In this document: positions 11,997 through 24,462 of the stretch, in pieces
Position numbering within the stretch: the stretch's first letter is position 1
How the letters are laid out: each line of letters starts with the position of its first letter
Translations under genes and position numbers: made by a program
Notes under the pieces: model-generated
Databases searched by the model: none
What the model was told of the DNA's origin: nothing
What the model saw: only the letters and a program-made list of their open reading frames with translations
NCBI GenBank assembly: GCA_904063045.1
Contig: CAJFCJ010000025.1
Span: 930,001-994,000 of the forward strand
Length of the DNA stretch: 64,000 nucleotides
Source of the DNA: Dimorphilus gyrociliatus
Taxonomy: Eukaryota; Annelida; Polychaeta; Dinophilidae
Reading direction: 5' to 3'

Positions 11997-14900
11997 TTAC
12001 CTTTTCTTCTTATCCTTCTTAGAATTATCTTGGGGTAAAATATTGTCAAGGGCTCCTAATTCGCTTTGAGTGAAACATCTTTCCATTAACTTTCTTACAA
12101 CGCATATTAACAAAATCATCAGTGGGAAAGCGATTGAAGTTACTTTTATCGCTTTTACAACCCAAAGTAGACCGAGGCAAATACATTGAATCAGTGTAAA
12201 CAAATGCACTCTCCAAGTTTTCACTTTTTTAAGAAAATTATACTCTGGTTGATGTTTTTGGGGCATGAATAACAATAGTAGACGGTCCACCAACTGTAAT
12301 CCTCTCAAAGCTCCAACACCCATATACATAAACACCCCGTACAAAACTGGCATAGGAATCATTTTGAATACAGTTGTCAACTGAACGGATAAACCAATTA
12401 GAATCGAAACCAATAACATTGTGACTCTATTCTCTCTTATCCCATAAAATTCAGGCTTTTCTCCTGGTGCGGCTGCTTCCGATTCGACTCTTAACGAATT
12501 TACGTGAGTCATAGCTCTTACAGTGGCAGCTACAAACCAAGGTAGGCCCATAACAGAAGTCAATATTGTAATTATTGATAGAATGAAAATGTCCAAATGA
12601 TAACCACCGCCTTTTTTTAGTTTATTCTCCTTTCTGTTTACGATAACAGCCGTAATCTGCTGATCCAAAAATATAAGAATTGTACACAACAGTGCCGGAA
12701 CAATAGCTATTAGTATGGTATACCAAGGGTTTCCTCCAAGGGCTGGTACAATCCAACCCCTATCTTCCCATCTAGTTGGTTTGAATTGTTCCGGAACTTT
12801 AAGTTTTGGCGTGTCTAAACCAACTAGCCAATCTATTAGAACTGATATTATAACGCCGATAACAACGTTAAAATCGCTGACTATTTGCCGAACTTTTGAT
12901 GGAAAGAACGGGCTATTTCTAAACGATTTTAAAGTAATAGACACGGTAAACATGACAATGAACAATAAAACCGAAAAGAAGAAAACATTTGGAACATAAT
13001 TGCATCCATCTCCTACTGGATTACCCCCAATGTCTAGACACTTTTGTTTAGTTGCTAACAGTGTTGGAATAAGGGTAGGTCCCGTTGGCATAGTTGCATT
13101 TTCTAATGATGCTGTTGTGTAAGGCATAGAGGTGGTAGTAATGTTGAAATGACTGATCAGTGTGCTATTTGGTTTTGGGAAACAATAGCATTGACTCTTT
13201 TCTACATTGAAAGGATCGGTATTAACTCCATATTCTTTACGAATAGAAAGTAACTTCGAAATGGCTTGTTGAATGAAAATGATACAGATCAGGGTTGCGA
13301 ACGCTTCTTCAGTAAATCTTGTTATGTAAGTAACAAGCGCCGATAAATCAAGAGCGCAAATGATTATGATAAATAATCCTGACCACACTCCTACCCAGAG
13401 TCTCATTGATAAGAAATACCATCCGAACGTTTTACATAGACGAAAGAGAATTGTTTCGAAAACCAACATTGGACCAGTTGCACCCAAAACAGTCAAAGGT
13501 TGCCCACAAAATAGAACGTATATTACTCCGCAAATGGCACCTGATAGGATCCCTTCCATGGCAGCTAGGTAATTGTCTGTTGCGGCTCCTTGAAGACCTC
13601 CAAACGTGATAATTGGAGAAAGACAAGCTATGTAAATGAATATTACTGAAGCTAAACACTGGGGGTGGAGAGCATCTTTAAAATCTGATAAATAGTGGGG
13701 TGCTTTTCGTTTTATATCCTGCACAAGACCGCCAAATAATCTTCCCGAACGAACAAGTGTTGCATCGCCGTGTTCCTCCGCATGATCTTCAGTATCCTCG
13801 TATTGAATAGATTCTTTGTCTTTGGCAATTGAATTTTTTGATGGTCTTTTCTATAAAAGTAAAATAGTTGAAATTATTTTCAAATTGACAATAGAAGCTG
13901 TAGACTTGAACAAGTATTTCATTGTTCATTAATGAAATATTCAAATATTTTTTCCTTTCTTATGAAATTATAAAGAAATTGTATTTACTCTTATTGGATG
14001 GCTAGGCAAGTTCGAAGGCGGCTCTATTCTAAGGCTTCTATCCCATTGTCCTGGAGGTAAAGCTGTTCCAGCTTCAATGCTTTCTTGGAAACCCTCTAGT
14101 AGGTCATCTTTAGTTTGGGCCGAGAATGCGCACGGTCTAAAGTAAGAATCAGCCAACATGGTGGCCATGACCCTTCCGATTTCCTTATAATCGTACATCA
14201 ATTTCGGTCCAAGAAATAATATAAAAAATCTTGTAGGAACTAGTACTTCGGTTAAAGTTTCTTTAAGTATTTTTGGCTCTTTTAGCCTAATCCAAAGGCA
14301 AATTGGTTCATCAAGAAAATCAGCATGACCAACAAGAACGTCAGCAGCTTCGCAATTTTTAGGAAGATGTTTAGCAAACTTTTTGTTAGGCTGTAATAGA
14401 TAAAGAAACAAAAGATGTAAGGATGGATATTGAAAAACATATTTATAACAAGTGCAGAATTCCTCAAAAACATATTTATATATTTCACAATAACAAATTT
14501 CTATGTTGTTCAATAACAAAGACGTTTCTGCGGTTTAAAGAAAACCATATTATAAATAGATGAATATAGTTTATTATTCAAAATTTGAATAAATCAACCT
14601 AGGAGTTTCAGCTCTAGTTTAGGGTTTGGTAATAGGTCTTTTTTTCTTTTTTTTATCTATTTAAATATTTTCCTTTCTCTGTTGTGCTTAATAAGATCAA
14701 CGTTCGAGTTGTAATCGACTCTATTTCTCATATGTTTTTTATAAATACATGCTTTTTTTTCTTTTCTTACCGTAAATATTTCATCGTCTTTTCGACTGTC
14801 TAAATGCTCCAATAGGTCTGACATACTAGGTTTTTGGCTAATTCCTGTCACTCCTAGTTGGCTTGGTTTTAAAACGGGATCAGTACGCGAAGATCTTATT

Positions 14901-15594
14901 GGTGCTGGTGATCTATTATCGCTTGGAGTATTGGTACCACTTCCTCCTATTTAATATAGAAAGTTGATTTCTGTATTTATTATTATAATAGTAATAGTTG
15001 AATATACCGTCGCCCAATTTTTTGTATCTTCCCTTCAAATGTCGGTGCTTTTTGTAAAGCAATTTGCCAAGCTCTTCTAATTGCTCCTCCTTAAGATCGG
15101 TATCGCTTTCTAGCTTGGCGAATAACTTCTCAGTAAAATCCCTTTGATGTGCGACAGAGAGAAGAAAGAAAAGATAACATATTAATAGAATATATCTAAT
15201 GTATATATATATATATATTAGTATATATATATAAAGATAAGTAGTTACTTGTAATTTTCGGCTTGAATGTCTTGAAGTAGTATTGCATTTTCTAGTACTT
15301 CTTTTGATTGATGTACAGCTTCGAGTGAAAGAGCAGCAACGTGAGGTTTCGACCATCTTTCTCCACCTTTTGTTTTTATTATTATTATTATTTTTAATAA
15401 AATAAGTTAATGAATAAATATCGTTTTCATACCTTCTTCTACGGTTTCTTCAAATTTGATTAAACGGCTCTTTTCTTTCCAAACATCTTTCTCATAGTCA
15501 AACTCCAAAAGTTCGCAAAGGAGACGTGGGTATTCTCCGATACAGTTTTCATTAGCATCTTCAATGAAGAAAGTTGGCGCGTCACCTTTGACGT
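11997..15594 (-). CDS. SLC4 family sodium-bicarbonate cotransporter
   Basis: Plasma-membrane bicarbonate transporter of the Na-coupled SLC4 group (NBC/NDCBE type), used in pH regulation. Exons on the minus strand: 15594-15433, 15366-15249, 15141-15008, 14946-14771, 14390-13989, 13850-11997, with compatible phases; with the exon at 19.54 kb the protein is 955 residues, close to family size. The cytoplasmic domain shows KFEE..EEGGERWSKPHVAALSL, ADVLVGHADFLDEP, LTEVLVPTRFFILFLGP and ALPPGQWDRSLRIEPPSN. The membrane domain starts at QDIKRKAPHYLSDFKDAL and contains ITFGG, GQPLTVLGATGP and DTPKLKVPEQFKPT. It also has ILIFLDQQITAVIVNRKENK and FIPMPVLYG-like motifs. The third extracellular loop has four cysteines and several N-glycosylation sequons, as in Na-coupled members. 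The C-terminus ends in a Lys-rich tail. Whether it is electrogenic or chloride-coupled cannot be told. Confidence 0.95.
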
Positions 15595-18500
15595 CTAAAG
15601 ACATTACCATATTAAAAAGGCGAATGAAACTCTTGTAAAAATAATCCGATTATATATGTTGTCAGTTTGACTGACAAACGTTTTATAACACAACGAAGAC
15701 TGTCAATTTGTTTTAAAACAATCGCAGTATGTTTTCCACCAGAACTCGAGTGTCAAAAGTAAATTTTTCCATAAAAAAGTGTCAAATTAGTGAAATTAAA
15801 GACATAATTTTCGAGTTTTTTGTACAAAGCACAAGAATATATACATAAAGAGGAAGAGAGAGAGAGAGAGGAGATATAACAGCAAACTTTCTTTCATAAA
15901 TATCTTCAATATTGTTTTTAAAAAAATTATTAAATATCATTGACCTTCTTTTTTATGATATTCTGTAGTTATAGTGCAGGGAAAAAACAAAAAATTTAAG
16001 GGCAACTATTAAGAAAGAGCAAGGTTACAGTGTTAGAGTTTGCTTAGTGTCCTTTATACATACATACAATATATACTAATATATATAGATATATTAGAAG
16101 AAAAGTTTTCTAATATATCCTCCTCGTCACGCTGGGAAAGTCTTAGGATTTAACAGTAATATATAATGATATTAATATAAAATAGAAGATTAAACTAATC
16201 TATATTTTCTTTCTAACGAGAGAATATTGAATTTATTGTTGAATATATATTTTATAGCAAAAATGGGTTAAGAATAAGAATTGAAGAAATGCAAGACAAA
16301 AGAAGGAAATAGTGGTAAATCAACCAATCATTCATAAATGTATTTGTATATATTATAGTCATTGTTAAAGTTTATTGACTCCAATAAGGTTTTAAGCGGA
16401 ATTATTTTCATATGTTTTCTTTTATCATATTATTTATAGAATCGATTAAGCTAAGTAGGAAAACTGTAGGATTTAGGCTCAATTTTATACCTCTCACCTC
16501 TTAATTTAAATTTAATAGGCATTTGATTGTCTTTTTAAATAGGAAAATTTTCCGTCAAGATGTTTCTTAAACGGTTCATATTATTCAATTGGACTTGTCG
16601 CGCTATTTATAAACGACCGAAAACGAAATTTTTCAATTCATCAATCAAAAAATATCTACCCTCTTCACAAAATTTTGGCCTCTATTGATCTGCGAATTTT
16701 TGTATGGCCTTTTTTCCTTTCTTTATCTTTCTCTTTCAATCTTTTTCTCTACTTTTCGCTCTTTCTCTCCCTCTCCCTGACATGTTCTTTTTTAGAATTT
16801 CGTAAGTTTTAACCAATTTTTGATTAATCACGTCTTTGTAACATTACGTGAGCGAAAAGTCTCTCTAGCAAGGTGTAATTTAATAGGTAGAATAACTTAT
16901 TGTGTCAAATTGTTAAAAAGCATAAAAAGGAAGACGAAAACTTTATGGTAAAAACTATTTTATGTAGTTTTGCGTCTAGATGGCGTTGTGAAAGGGTATT
17001 AAACTTTCAAAGTGGAGGAAACACACCAAAATAGGTAATGCGTATGTGGAAGAGAAATGTAAGGAATTTCTTTTTTATATAAGACGCATAATAATAATAA
17101 CAAAATTTTTAATATATAAGCTCATTTCTAATACTTATTTCTCGCCCCCTTCCTCCTCTTTCTCCTCTTTCTCCTCTCAAATCAATAGCTAGCTTTCCAA
17201 ATTCAATTGAACGCGGAGAATTTACTTTAGACAAAAATTATGTAACGAAATATTTTTACACTCGATAATTGATAGAAAACAGATTAAATAATCAACAATT
17301 ACTGAATGAACTGTAGACATCTGCTTACATCTATATTTTAACTGTATACAATGTACGCATTAGTAGTTAAATAATGCTCTTATTACTTAAACTCCTTAAT
17401 AGAAGATAGGGAAAAGAAGAGAAAACAAAGGGGAATACTAATTAAAATTAAAAATATTGTTATTGTGAAATTCCCCAGCAAAACCTAAGAGATAGAAATA
17501 GAAGAACAAATGTAATGTTGTATAGTTCAAGAAACTTGTCTCTACTTTCGGCCGATAGCTATATACTATATATATGCTGTATAGTAAAAGCCTTGGCTTA
17601 GAACTTGTAAAAAAAAGCGATTTAAATGGAACAAAACTGTATAAAAATAGGGAATACAATATGTTTATATAATATATAAATATGTCTATTTAGAAACAAA
17701 TTTATAATGAATAATTCCAGAAAAGGGATAAATAATCAATTTTTTCCCCCCGCAATCAAAATTTCCCCTTTCCTCTCTTTCTCCTTATTTTTCCCCTTTC
17801 TGTCAAACTATTTTATATTCTTATCTCCCCAGCAGCTTTTATCAAAACATAATAGCATTTTTCTCTTATCATAGAATATTGACACCAATACATTTATTTT
17901 TAGTAAAGTATTTTTCGATCACTCTGACGTCCAGTTAAAGAAAAACTTTGTACAAAGTTTCATCCTAAAATGACTAAGGATTTTATACTGGGTTCAAATG
18001 AATAAATACTGATTATGTACTGTAAATCAATAGATTTAATACAAGTGTTATATATTAGAATATAAACTATATACTTTTTACTGAGAAAGAATAACAAAAA
18101 TAAACAAACAAGCAAAACAGTTACATGCCTTTTTTCTATAATTTCTCATCCTTTTTTCATGATTTTTTTAATACAGTTTGTTGTTTTTGTTTTCTTAGAG
18201 AAAACAGAAAAATAAAAACAGTCAGATCAATTTTAATAGCCTTTAAACAATTATTATAAAACAAAATACAAAGAGTTTTATTATTATTTTTGACTCTCTA
18301 TCTTTCAACATTTTCTTTTAACTATATATTGTTTATATATATATATATATATATATATACTGTATTGATATATATAGCTTTAGTATTATCTTTATAGCGA
18401 ATTTTATTAAATTGTACATAATATTTTCGGCTCTTGTCCTTAAGATAATTAAGACAATATATACAATTTCTCTCTCTTTCTACTCTAGTTATATATGTAA

Positions 18501-19538
18501 TAGATTGGATTTAGGGAAAAACTTTATCTTCCACTCTTCCCTGTATAACAAATATACTACGCCTATAATCGATACAATACAACTAATTAATCCCAATGAT
18601 TATCTATTTAATGCTTTGTTTTAATTTATTTATACTTTTTTCTGGTCATTTTGAAAAGAATCAAAATCGATTATTACAACAAATGGAAATGTGTTAATGT
18701 TTGAACGAGGGAAAAATACAGTTAAAGAGATACCTCGTGTAAATAATACGTTAACTAAAGCTGAAAAAATTGAATATACCTAATCGACTTACTGTTTGTC
18801 GGTCTCAAACTACTGACATCTATTGGTTTGAATAATCCTAATTAAAACATTTATCCGTCTAGGAAAACTCTGAGAAAATAGCAATAATCAATCGAATAAT
18901 TCGTTATTTCAGTCTATCAAAATTATAAATTTTAACTAGCCTATTTGTTTTTTTTTTATATAAGTTCTGTAACAATATAACTGTTCTTTTATCAATCAAT
19001 CTGTCTATTTATCCCCCGCTCACTCACTCGCGGACACAGATATACACTCTCTCAATCTCTCTCACTCTCTCTCTCTCTCTCTCTCTCTCGCACTCTCCAA
19101 TAAATCAAAGTGTGTAAAGAAAACATTAATACTACTAATAATAATAAAAAGATAATTGTCACTTATAACATTTATAAAAAAATCTTTTATATCAATAAAA
19201 AAAAATTATTTGTTCAACAAATTTTTTTATGGATTAAGTTTCAAAGAGAGGAAGAGAAAGAGCAAGAGAGAGAGAGAGACTGACTGAGAGACAGAGAAAC
19301 GGAGAGACGATTTAGGAAAATAAACGAAAGCACCGCTAAAAATAAACACCAGATGCTTAAGATGAGAATATTGAAACTCAATTTAAAGCGTTTGTTAATT
19401 ACATAGGAATGATAAAGTAGGTAAACGATTGAACACGTAATTGCCCTCCATTGAAAAGTCGAGTTTAAAAAGGGTCGTTAATTAATAACTAGGCAAGGAA
19501 AAATTAAAAACTGTTAAAATGTTAAAAAGGTTACCAAC
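15595..19538 (-). other. Putative first intron of the SLC4 gene
   Basis: No coding exon recognised. It contains an AGATGGCG motif at 16978-16985, TA tracts (about 16065-16095 and 18333-18359) and a CT tract near 19068-19090. It counts as an intron only if the exon at 19.54 kb is right; otherwise it is intergenic. Confidence 0.4.
18333..18359. repeat. TA microsatellite
   Basis: Clean alternating TA run followed by an ACTGTATTGATATATA border, one of many TA tracts with an ACTGTA-type edge in this window. Confidence 0.9.
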
Positions 19539-19560
19539 CTTGTGCCGTATCCTCCGACAT
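19539..19560 (-). CDS. Probable first coding exon of the SLC4 gene
   Basis: ATG TCG GAG GAT ACG GCA CAA G then donor GTTGGT. This encodes MSEDTAQ plus one base. Joined to the acceptor before 15594 the split codon becomes GAC, giving MSEDTAQDVKGDAPTFF, in frame with the transporter. The intron would be about 3.9 kb. An alternative is an internal start at the in-frame ATG at 15610 or 15604 just upstream of exon 2. The phase match and acidic N-terminus favour this exon, but 22 nt is little evidence. Confidence 0.4.
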
Positions 19561-20137
19561 GCTTATCAGACAGGACAATTGTAAAAAATCTTGAGCTTTT
19601 AAGGTAAATGCGTTAGGAAAACGCCTCCTTCTCAAACTGTTATCGAGCTACAGATAGAAAGTGCTTAGATAAAAAAAATCATATCTGTAATATGAACGTC
19701 ATAATCGATTAAAAAAACTATACAATTTACCCTATCTCCTTATCTAAGAATAATAGAGAAAAATTGAATTTACTTTTAAAGAAGATTATTAGCTGGAACT
19801 ATTCAGCTTGAATGTCGTATTGAATCTGACGATGTCTGATTTAAAATATTTCATTAAGTTCAAGCGTTCCACTTGAAAATCGCAAATTTTCAAACAAAAT
19901 TTACAATACTTATAAAAGTATCTGAATTATGCACTATTATCTTATCAACAGTGTACACGTTTCAGTTCGATAAACTTACTATACTGTAGGTTAGCGTATA
20001 CTTATACGCAACCTAATCATACAACAATAACAAAAACTATAGTAAGTTTTGTCTGACTTGGCCATTCTTTGAATTTATATTTAGTGTGTATATTAGCAGA
20101 TATCTTTTCATAAAATATTCACTTGTTCAATAATTCT

Positions 20138-20173
<36 letters not shown>

Positions 20174-22825
20174 TATCTCTGTCTCTATCTATCTCTGTAT
20201 CCGGCTCTTCCTCCCCCTCTTCTTCTGCTCTTTAGTATGTTTTCTATTGTTTTTGTTTTTGTTTTACTCTATATATATATATATGCGTATTTTCATCTAT
20301 GTGCGTAGATTTTATATCATTATTTCATAGTAGGATTAACCTAATTCTTATGAAACCCTTCCTCTCTTTTCCACCCTTTGCGATTTTCTACACTTTTGGC
20401 TATTTCACTCTCTTAATTTTTCTCTCTTAATATCTCTCTATCTATCTATCACTTGCCTACTCTTCTCCGCCCACTCCCACCCTCCTGCTCTCTTTGGCGA
20501 GACATCTCCCTAAAGTACTTATTCATTCTCACGTTTTCAATTTATTAAGAGAAATAGAAGGCACTTAACATATTTAATGTTTTAGTATCGTCGTCGGTGT
20601 GGACTCTTTAGAGGTAACACCTGTTTCTTTATCAGATTAAACGACTCGATGGCAGGTTGATTCGGTACAATTAGCTAATTGATAACTCTTTATACCTTAA
20701 TCTATTAACTACCCTTTTGTTATGGCATTTTTGTCTTTTTAAGGAGGTATAAATGAACAAATTATCTAACGGTACTCTGTGTTATCGTTGCTCTAGAATA
20801 TTACAGCCACTCTTATCATCTCGGCGACCTTAAAAAAGACCCAAGCGTTATTTTTTTACACCTAGTGACGTCAAACAAATTCCACTTATATCAATTAGAC
20901 ACAATATGAATCTACTGATTAGTTTTGATTGTTACAGAGTGATTTAAAGAAGGTAATAAAACCTAAACAATTGATCAATTGTTATACTGTAAATGCTGTT
21001 TAAATGATTTTAAATTCCAGTTTTTATTATCAATTGTACATTAAATGTATTTAATATACAGTATACTGTATGTGTATTGAATAAAAGACTTTTTGAACGC
21101 TTAAAAGGAGGTTAGATAAGATTTATTTCTATTGTAATGTGCTATAAAATACGATTACAGAAGGTCGATTGGCGAATGGAGAATTACAATTATTCAGCCA
21201 TTTTTATGCAAATTAATAATTGTCTTTTAGGCACGACGTACTCATCTACCAACAATAGTTCAAGGTACTCCAACGTACTTGAGAGTAAAATAAAACAAAG
21301 CCTAAAAGACAGAGGCAATAGCATGTTGAAATGAGATAAAGAAAGAGGCAGAGACTGCAACAAGAATCAGAAAGATGAAATCGAGAGAAAGAAAGAAAAG
21401 TTCTAAACAATATTGAAATAAAACAAATTGAATAATAAATAGTATCCAAGCTAATATAAGCATTTAGCCTTAAAATAGAGAGAATTTTTTTTATATATTA
21501 AAATAATAGATTTTTTATCGGTCGGCGGGAAATTTACAGAAGGTTCCTTGAATAACGAAAGGTTGAATTTGAGGTTATAAACGTGATAACTTGACTAGTT
21601 CGATATCGTTCCAAAGTATAAGCGACAATATCTGGTGTGACTCTTTGGTATTTTTTGATAATTACTTATCTTTTCACCTATTTCGTAAAATGTATTAATT
21701 AATATGAGCCTAATATATCGTTCTTCGGGGATAAATCGTTTAGGGAAGAGGAACTAAATATAGAATAAGATAAAGATGTGTCTGTGCATAAATATAGTTT
21801 AAATTGTGTCCTGCAGACGGAAATGATTTAACTAAAGGCAGCAATTTTGTCGCAAAGGTATTCTTAACATAGCGTGCTTACAGAGAATAATTTACCCTTA
21901 TGCGGAACATTGATCTTCTAATTGATGAGCATTAGAGCTTTCCTATGCTTTGTAGGAAAAGAAAAGGAAAGACAAAGGAACATCGTGGTATATTTTTATT
22001 CAGAGTCCAAAAGACAATCTAGCTCTCTCTCTCTTTCTTTCCAATTCTATACAGCATATATCAAAGTATACGACACTCCATCCATCTCTCTTTCTTTAAT
22101 TCTTAGTATTTTAACTGTAAAGCATTTAGTTACGTTTAATGTTCTTGTTGAATGTTTTAGATATCTTATTGCGCAATTATTAAAAGCATAGTCAGATAGC
22201 GAAAGATAGTTTTTCGCTATTAATTCCCCAACAGAGAGATACTGAGGAAAGAGGAACAGGGTGAAAAGAATGGAGACGTCAGCAATCAGTTCAAAAACTT
22301 TTGCATTGGAGTTCGGTGACTTTATCAAATATTTTTGTCTGCCATCTTAAAATAATCAATTATAATCCAAAAGTATGATTAGATTTCTTATTCGACTAAA
22401 GGAGTACAATAGACTATAACAGACTGTGATATGAATGAATATAGTGCCTGCATGTTTATATATGCGGTATATATGTATATTTATATATTTACAAACATAT
22501 TAACTGTATATGAATTGTCAGGACAAGTTGTATAGTATCTGGAAATTGTATACTGTAATAACAATAGCATATACAGCATTGTATATGAATACTATATATC
22601 TCTTTTGATATCCAAGTTATATACAATCATATGTAAAAATATATATATATATAGATATATGCAGTATACAGTATGTATTTAAATGATCAGCCATATCTGC
22701 AATATCATAGTCTGCTGTTTTTTTTATATAGATATTTTTGGTATCTTAATAAGCGAAAGAGAACTTTGCTATCATAATTTTTCAACAATAAATCACTTTA
22801 CTAAATGACTTTGCACTGTCAAATT
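19561..22825. other. Intergenic region between SLC4 and myomodulin genes
   Basis: No exon recognised. It has a CT tract at about 20140-20168 and a CRE palindrome TGACGTCA at 20866-20873 within a locally GC-richer stretch (20,570-20,880) that could be regulatory. An AAGATGGC motif lies at 22341-22348. TATACAGTATA-type words occur near 21055-21072 and 22660-22672. Confidence 0.55.
20866..20873. promoter_or_regulatory. CRE-type palindrome
   Basis: Exact TGACGTCA, the classic CREB/ATF half-site palindrome. It lies about 1.3 kb upstream of the putative SLC4 first exon. Other exact copies are at 493-500, 48047-48054 and 49774-49781. Function is not shown. Confidence 0.3.
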
Positions 22826-22831
22826 TTTATT
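22826..22831 (-). terminator. Poly(A) signal of myomodulin-type gene
   Basis: AATAAA on the minus strand about 80 nt past the myomodulin-type stop codon. Confidence 0.5.
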
Positions 22832-22909
22832 TCACACCAAATTATGAATAATCTTATGTAATTTAGGTAATTTTTCGTTTTTAAGGTAAAGAGAGAATTG
22901 AATAATTGT

Positions 22910-23942
22910 TCATCCCATTCTTAACATTTGTCTTTTTCCCAATTGTAACATTCCATGGTCCTTTTTACCCAACTGCAGCATTTTGGATCCTCTTTTACCC
23001 ATACGCAATAATTTCACATCTCTCTTCTCTTTACCTAGTCTAGGGAGAGGGGCAGCTCTATAACCCAATCGCGGAAGAGCTGCTCTAGAGTCCTCTTGAA
23101 ACTCATTCCAATCGAGTTCACTAACTCGTTTATCCTCCAATCCTAATCTAGGTAAGGGTGCCGCTCTCAGTAACCCTAATCGAGGAAGCGGAGCCCTTTC
23201 ACCAAGCCTTGGCAAGGGAGCTCGTTCTCCCAACCTGGGTAAAGGTGATCTCTGTCTCAGAATATGTAGGGTTCTCTATATTCCAATTTATAGAAAAACA
23301 ACATAAAACGTTCAAGAGAATTGAAAAGCATTAAAACATTTTTTGATATAACCTTTTGTTCATCGTTCAAGTCTCCGATGTATCTTTTACCCATTCTTAG
23401 CATTTGTAAATCCCTTTTCTCCGCCATCAAATTCTCTCCGTCATCTATAATAAAACAAAAATTAATTGAGCAGCACCAGAAGACCTTAATACCTCTCCCA
23501 TGGTGCTTTAAGACTACCGTATACTAATATCCGCCTTTTTTGAATTAGTTCAGGTGATATTTATTGCCTTGTCAATCAAATATAATGCTTAATTGCCTAG
23601 TTTCTTTGAAATTGAATTTTTCAATATATAGAATTCCCTCAAATCAGTTGAGACAGCAAAAAGAAAAATCAAGAAATAAACAAACAAACAAACAAACAAA
23701 CAAACAAAGGGAAAGATGATTGTTAAAATATTCATTTATGTCAATTTCTTTCACTTGACCAGTTCTAAATTCTGTTCTTTCTATTCTTAAAATAAACAAA
23801 TTTAGCGTTTTCACTTTTAGTCTTTTTTCAATTAAAGAAATCAAGAGAAACGTTTATATATCTTTTCAATGTAAAACTTACCGCTTCTAATAGAGTTGAT
23901 AGCGACTAGAAGAAGAAAAAACTTGATGAAAGCAAAAATCAT
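22910..23942 (-). CDS. Myomodulin-type neuropeptide precursor with LPRLG repeats
   Basis: Three exons on the minus strand (23942-23882, 23444-23353, 23275-22910) join in phase to a 172-residue prepropeptide. Exon 1 encodes the signal peptide (MIFAFIKFFLLLVAINSIRS) and ends at a GTAAGT donor. Exon 2 carries EKR-DLQMLRMG-KR. Exon 3 starts so that a KR cleavage pair forms across the junction. It then carries six LPRLG units (SPLPRLG, APLPRLG twice, AAPLPRLG twice, AALPRLG), followed by DVKLLRMG-KR, GSKMLQLG-KK, DHGMLQLG-KR and a final QMLRMG-stop. Amidated MLRM/MLRL peptides define the lophotrochozoan myomodulins, which modulate muscle and neurons. A TATA box lies 55 nt before the ATG. The LPRLG units mostly lack standard amidation sites (see finding). 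Confidence 0.92.
23677..23708. repeat. CAAA microsatellite in myomodulin intron 1
   Basis: Clean run of AAAC/CAAA units inside the first intron (23881-23445) of the myomodulin-type gene. Confidence 0.9.
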
Positions 23943-23996
23943 TCTGCTAACTTTGCTGGAGAACTTTTGCTAAAACTGCAAATCTTACCCCAACCA

Positions 23997-24004
23997 CTTT
24001 TATA
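23997..24004 (-). promoter_or_regulatory. TATA box of myomodulin-type gene
   Basis: TATAAAAG on the minus strand, 55 nt upstream of the myomodulin-type ATG. Transcription would start about 25 nt before the ATG, giving a very short leader. Confidence 0.55.
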
Positions 24005-24412
24005 AAGAAAACTTTCTCATGAATATTAAGTTCCTTGTCAACGAATGAATAAACATTACGTATATTTTATCTTCATCAAGGAATGGTAGGAGAAAAAAGG
24101 GTTTTAACCATATTTTAGGGGGATAAATGATGAATTAATCAATCTGAAGGATACAAAATGAAGAGAGGTATTTAAGGATGACAAACTTAACAAATATATA
24201 CAATCTCAGTAGTGAATATATTAGATGTATAATATATATATATAGTATATAGATATCTATCATTTTAATATACCACAGAGACTGTTTATAATATCTAGAT
24301 TGGGTGATTTAATAGAAATCGAAGTGTTTTCGTAGTTTTTCCAACAATTAAAAACCGATGAACAATTCATGTTTGCAGTTCAGTGTTTAAATATACAAAT
24401 ACTGTATATTAG

Positions 24413-24420
<8 letters not shown>

Positions 24421-24460
<40 letters not shown>
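24421..24460. repeat. TA microsatellite
   Basis: About 20 alternating TA units directly followed by ACTGTATATA. Confidence 0.92.

Positions 24461-24462
<2 letters not shown>

Noticed and set aside
13360-13659. Open frames of 67-75 codons on both strands within the SLC4 membrane-domain exon
   Set aside because: Shadows of a strongly conserved coding exon in other frames.
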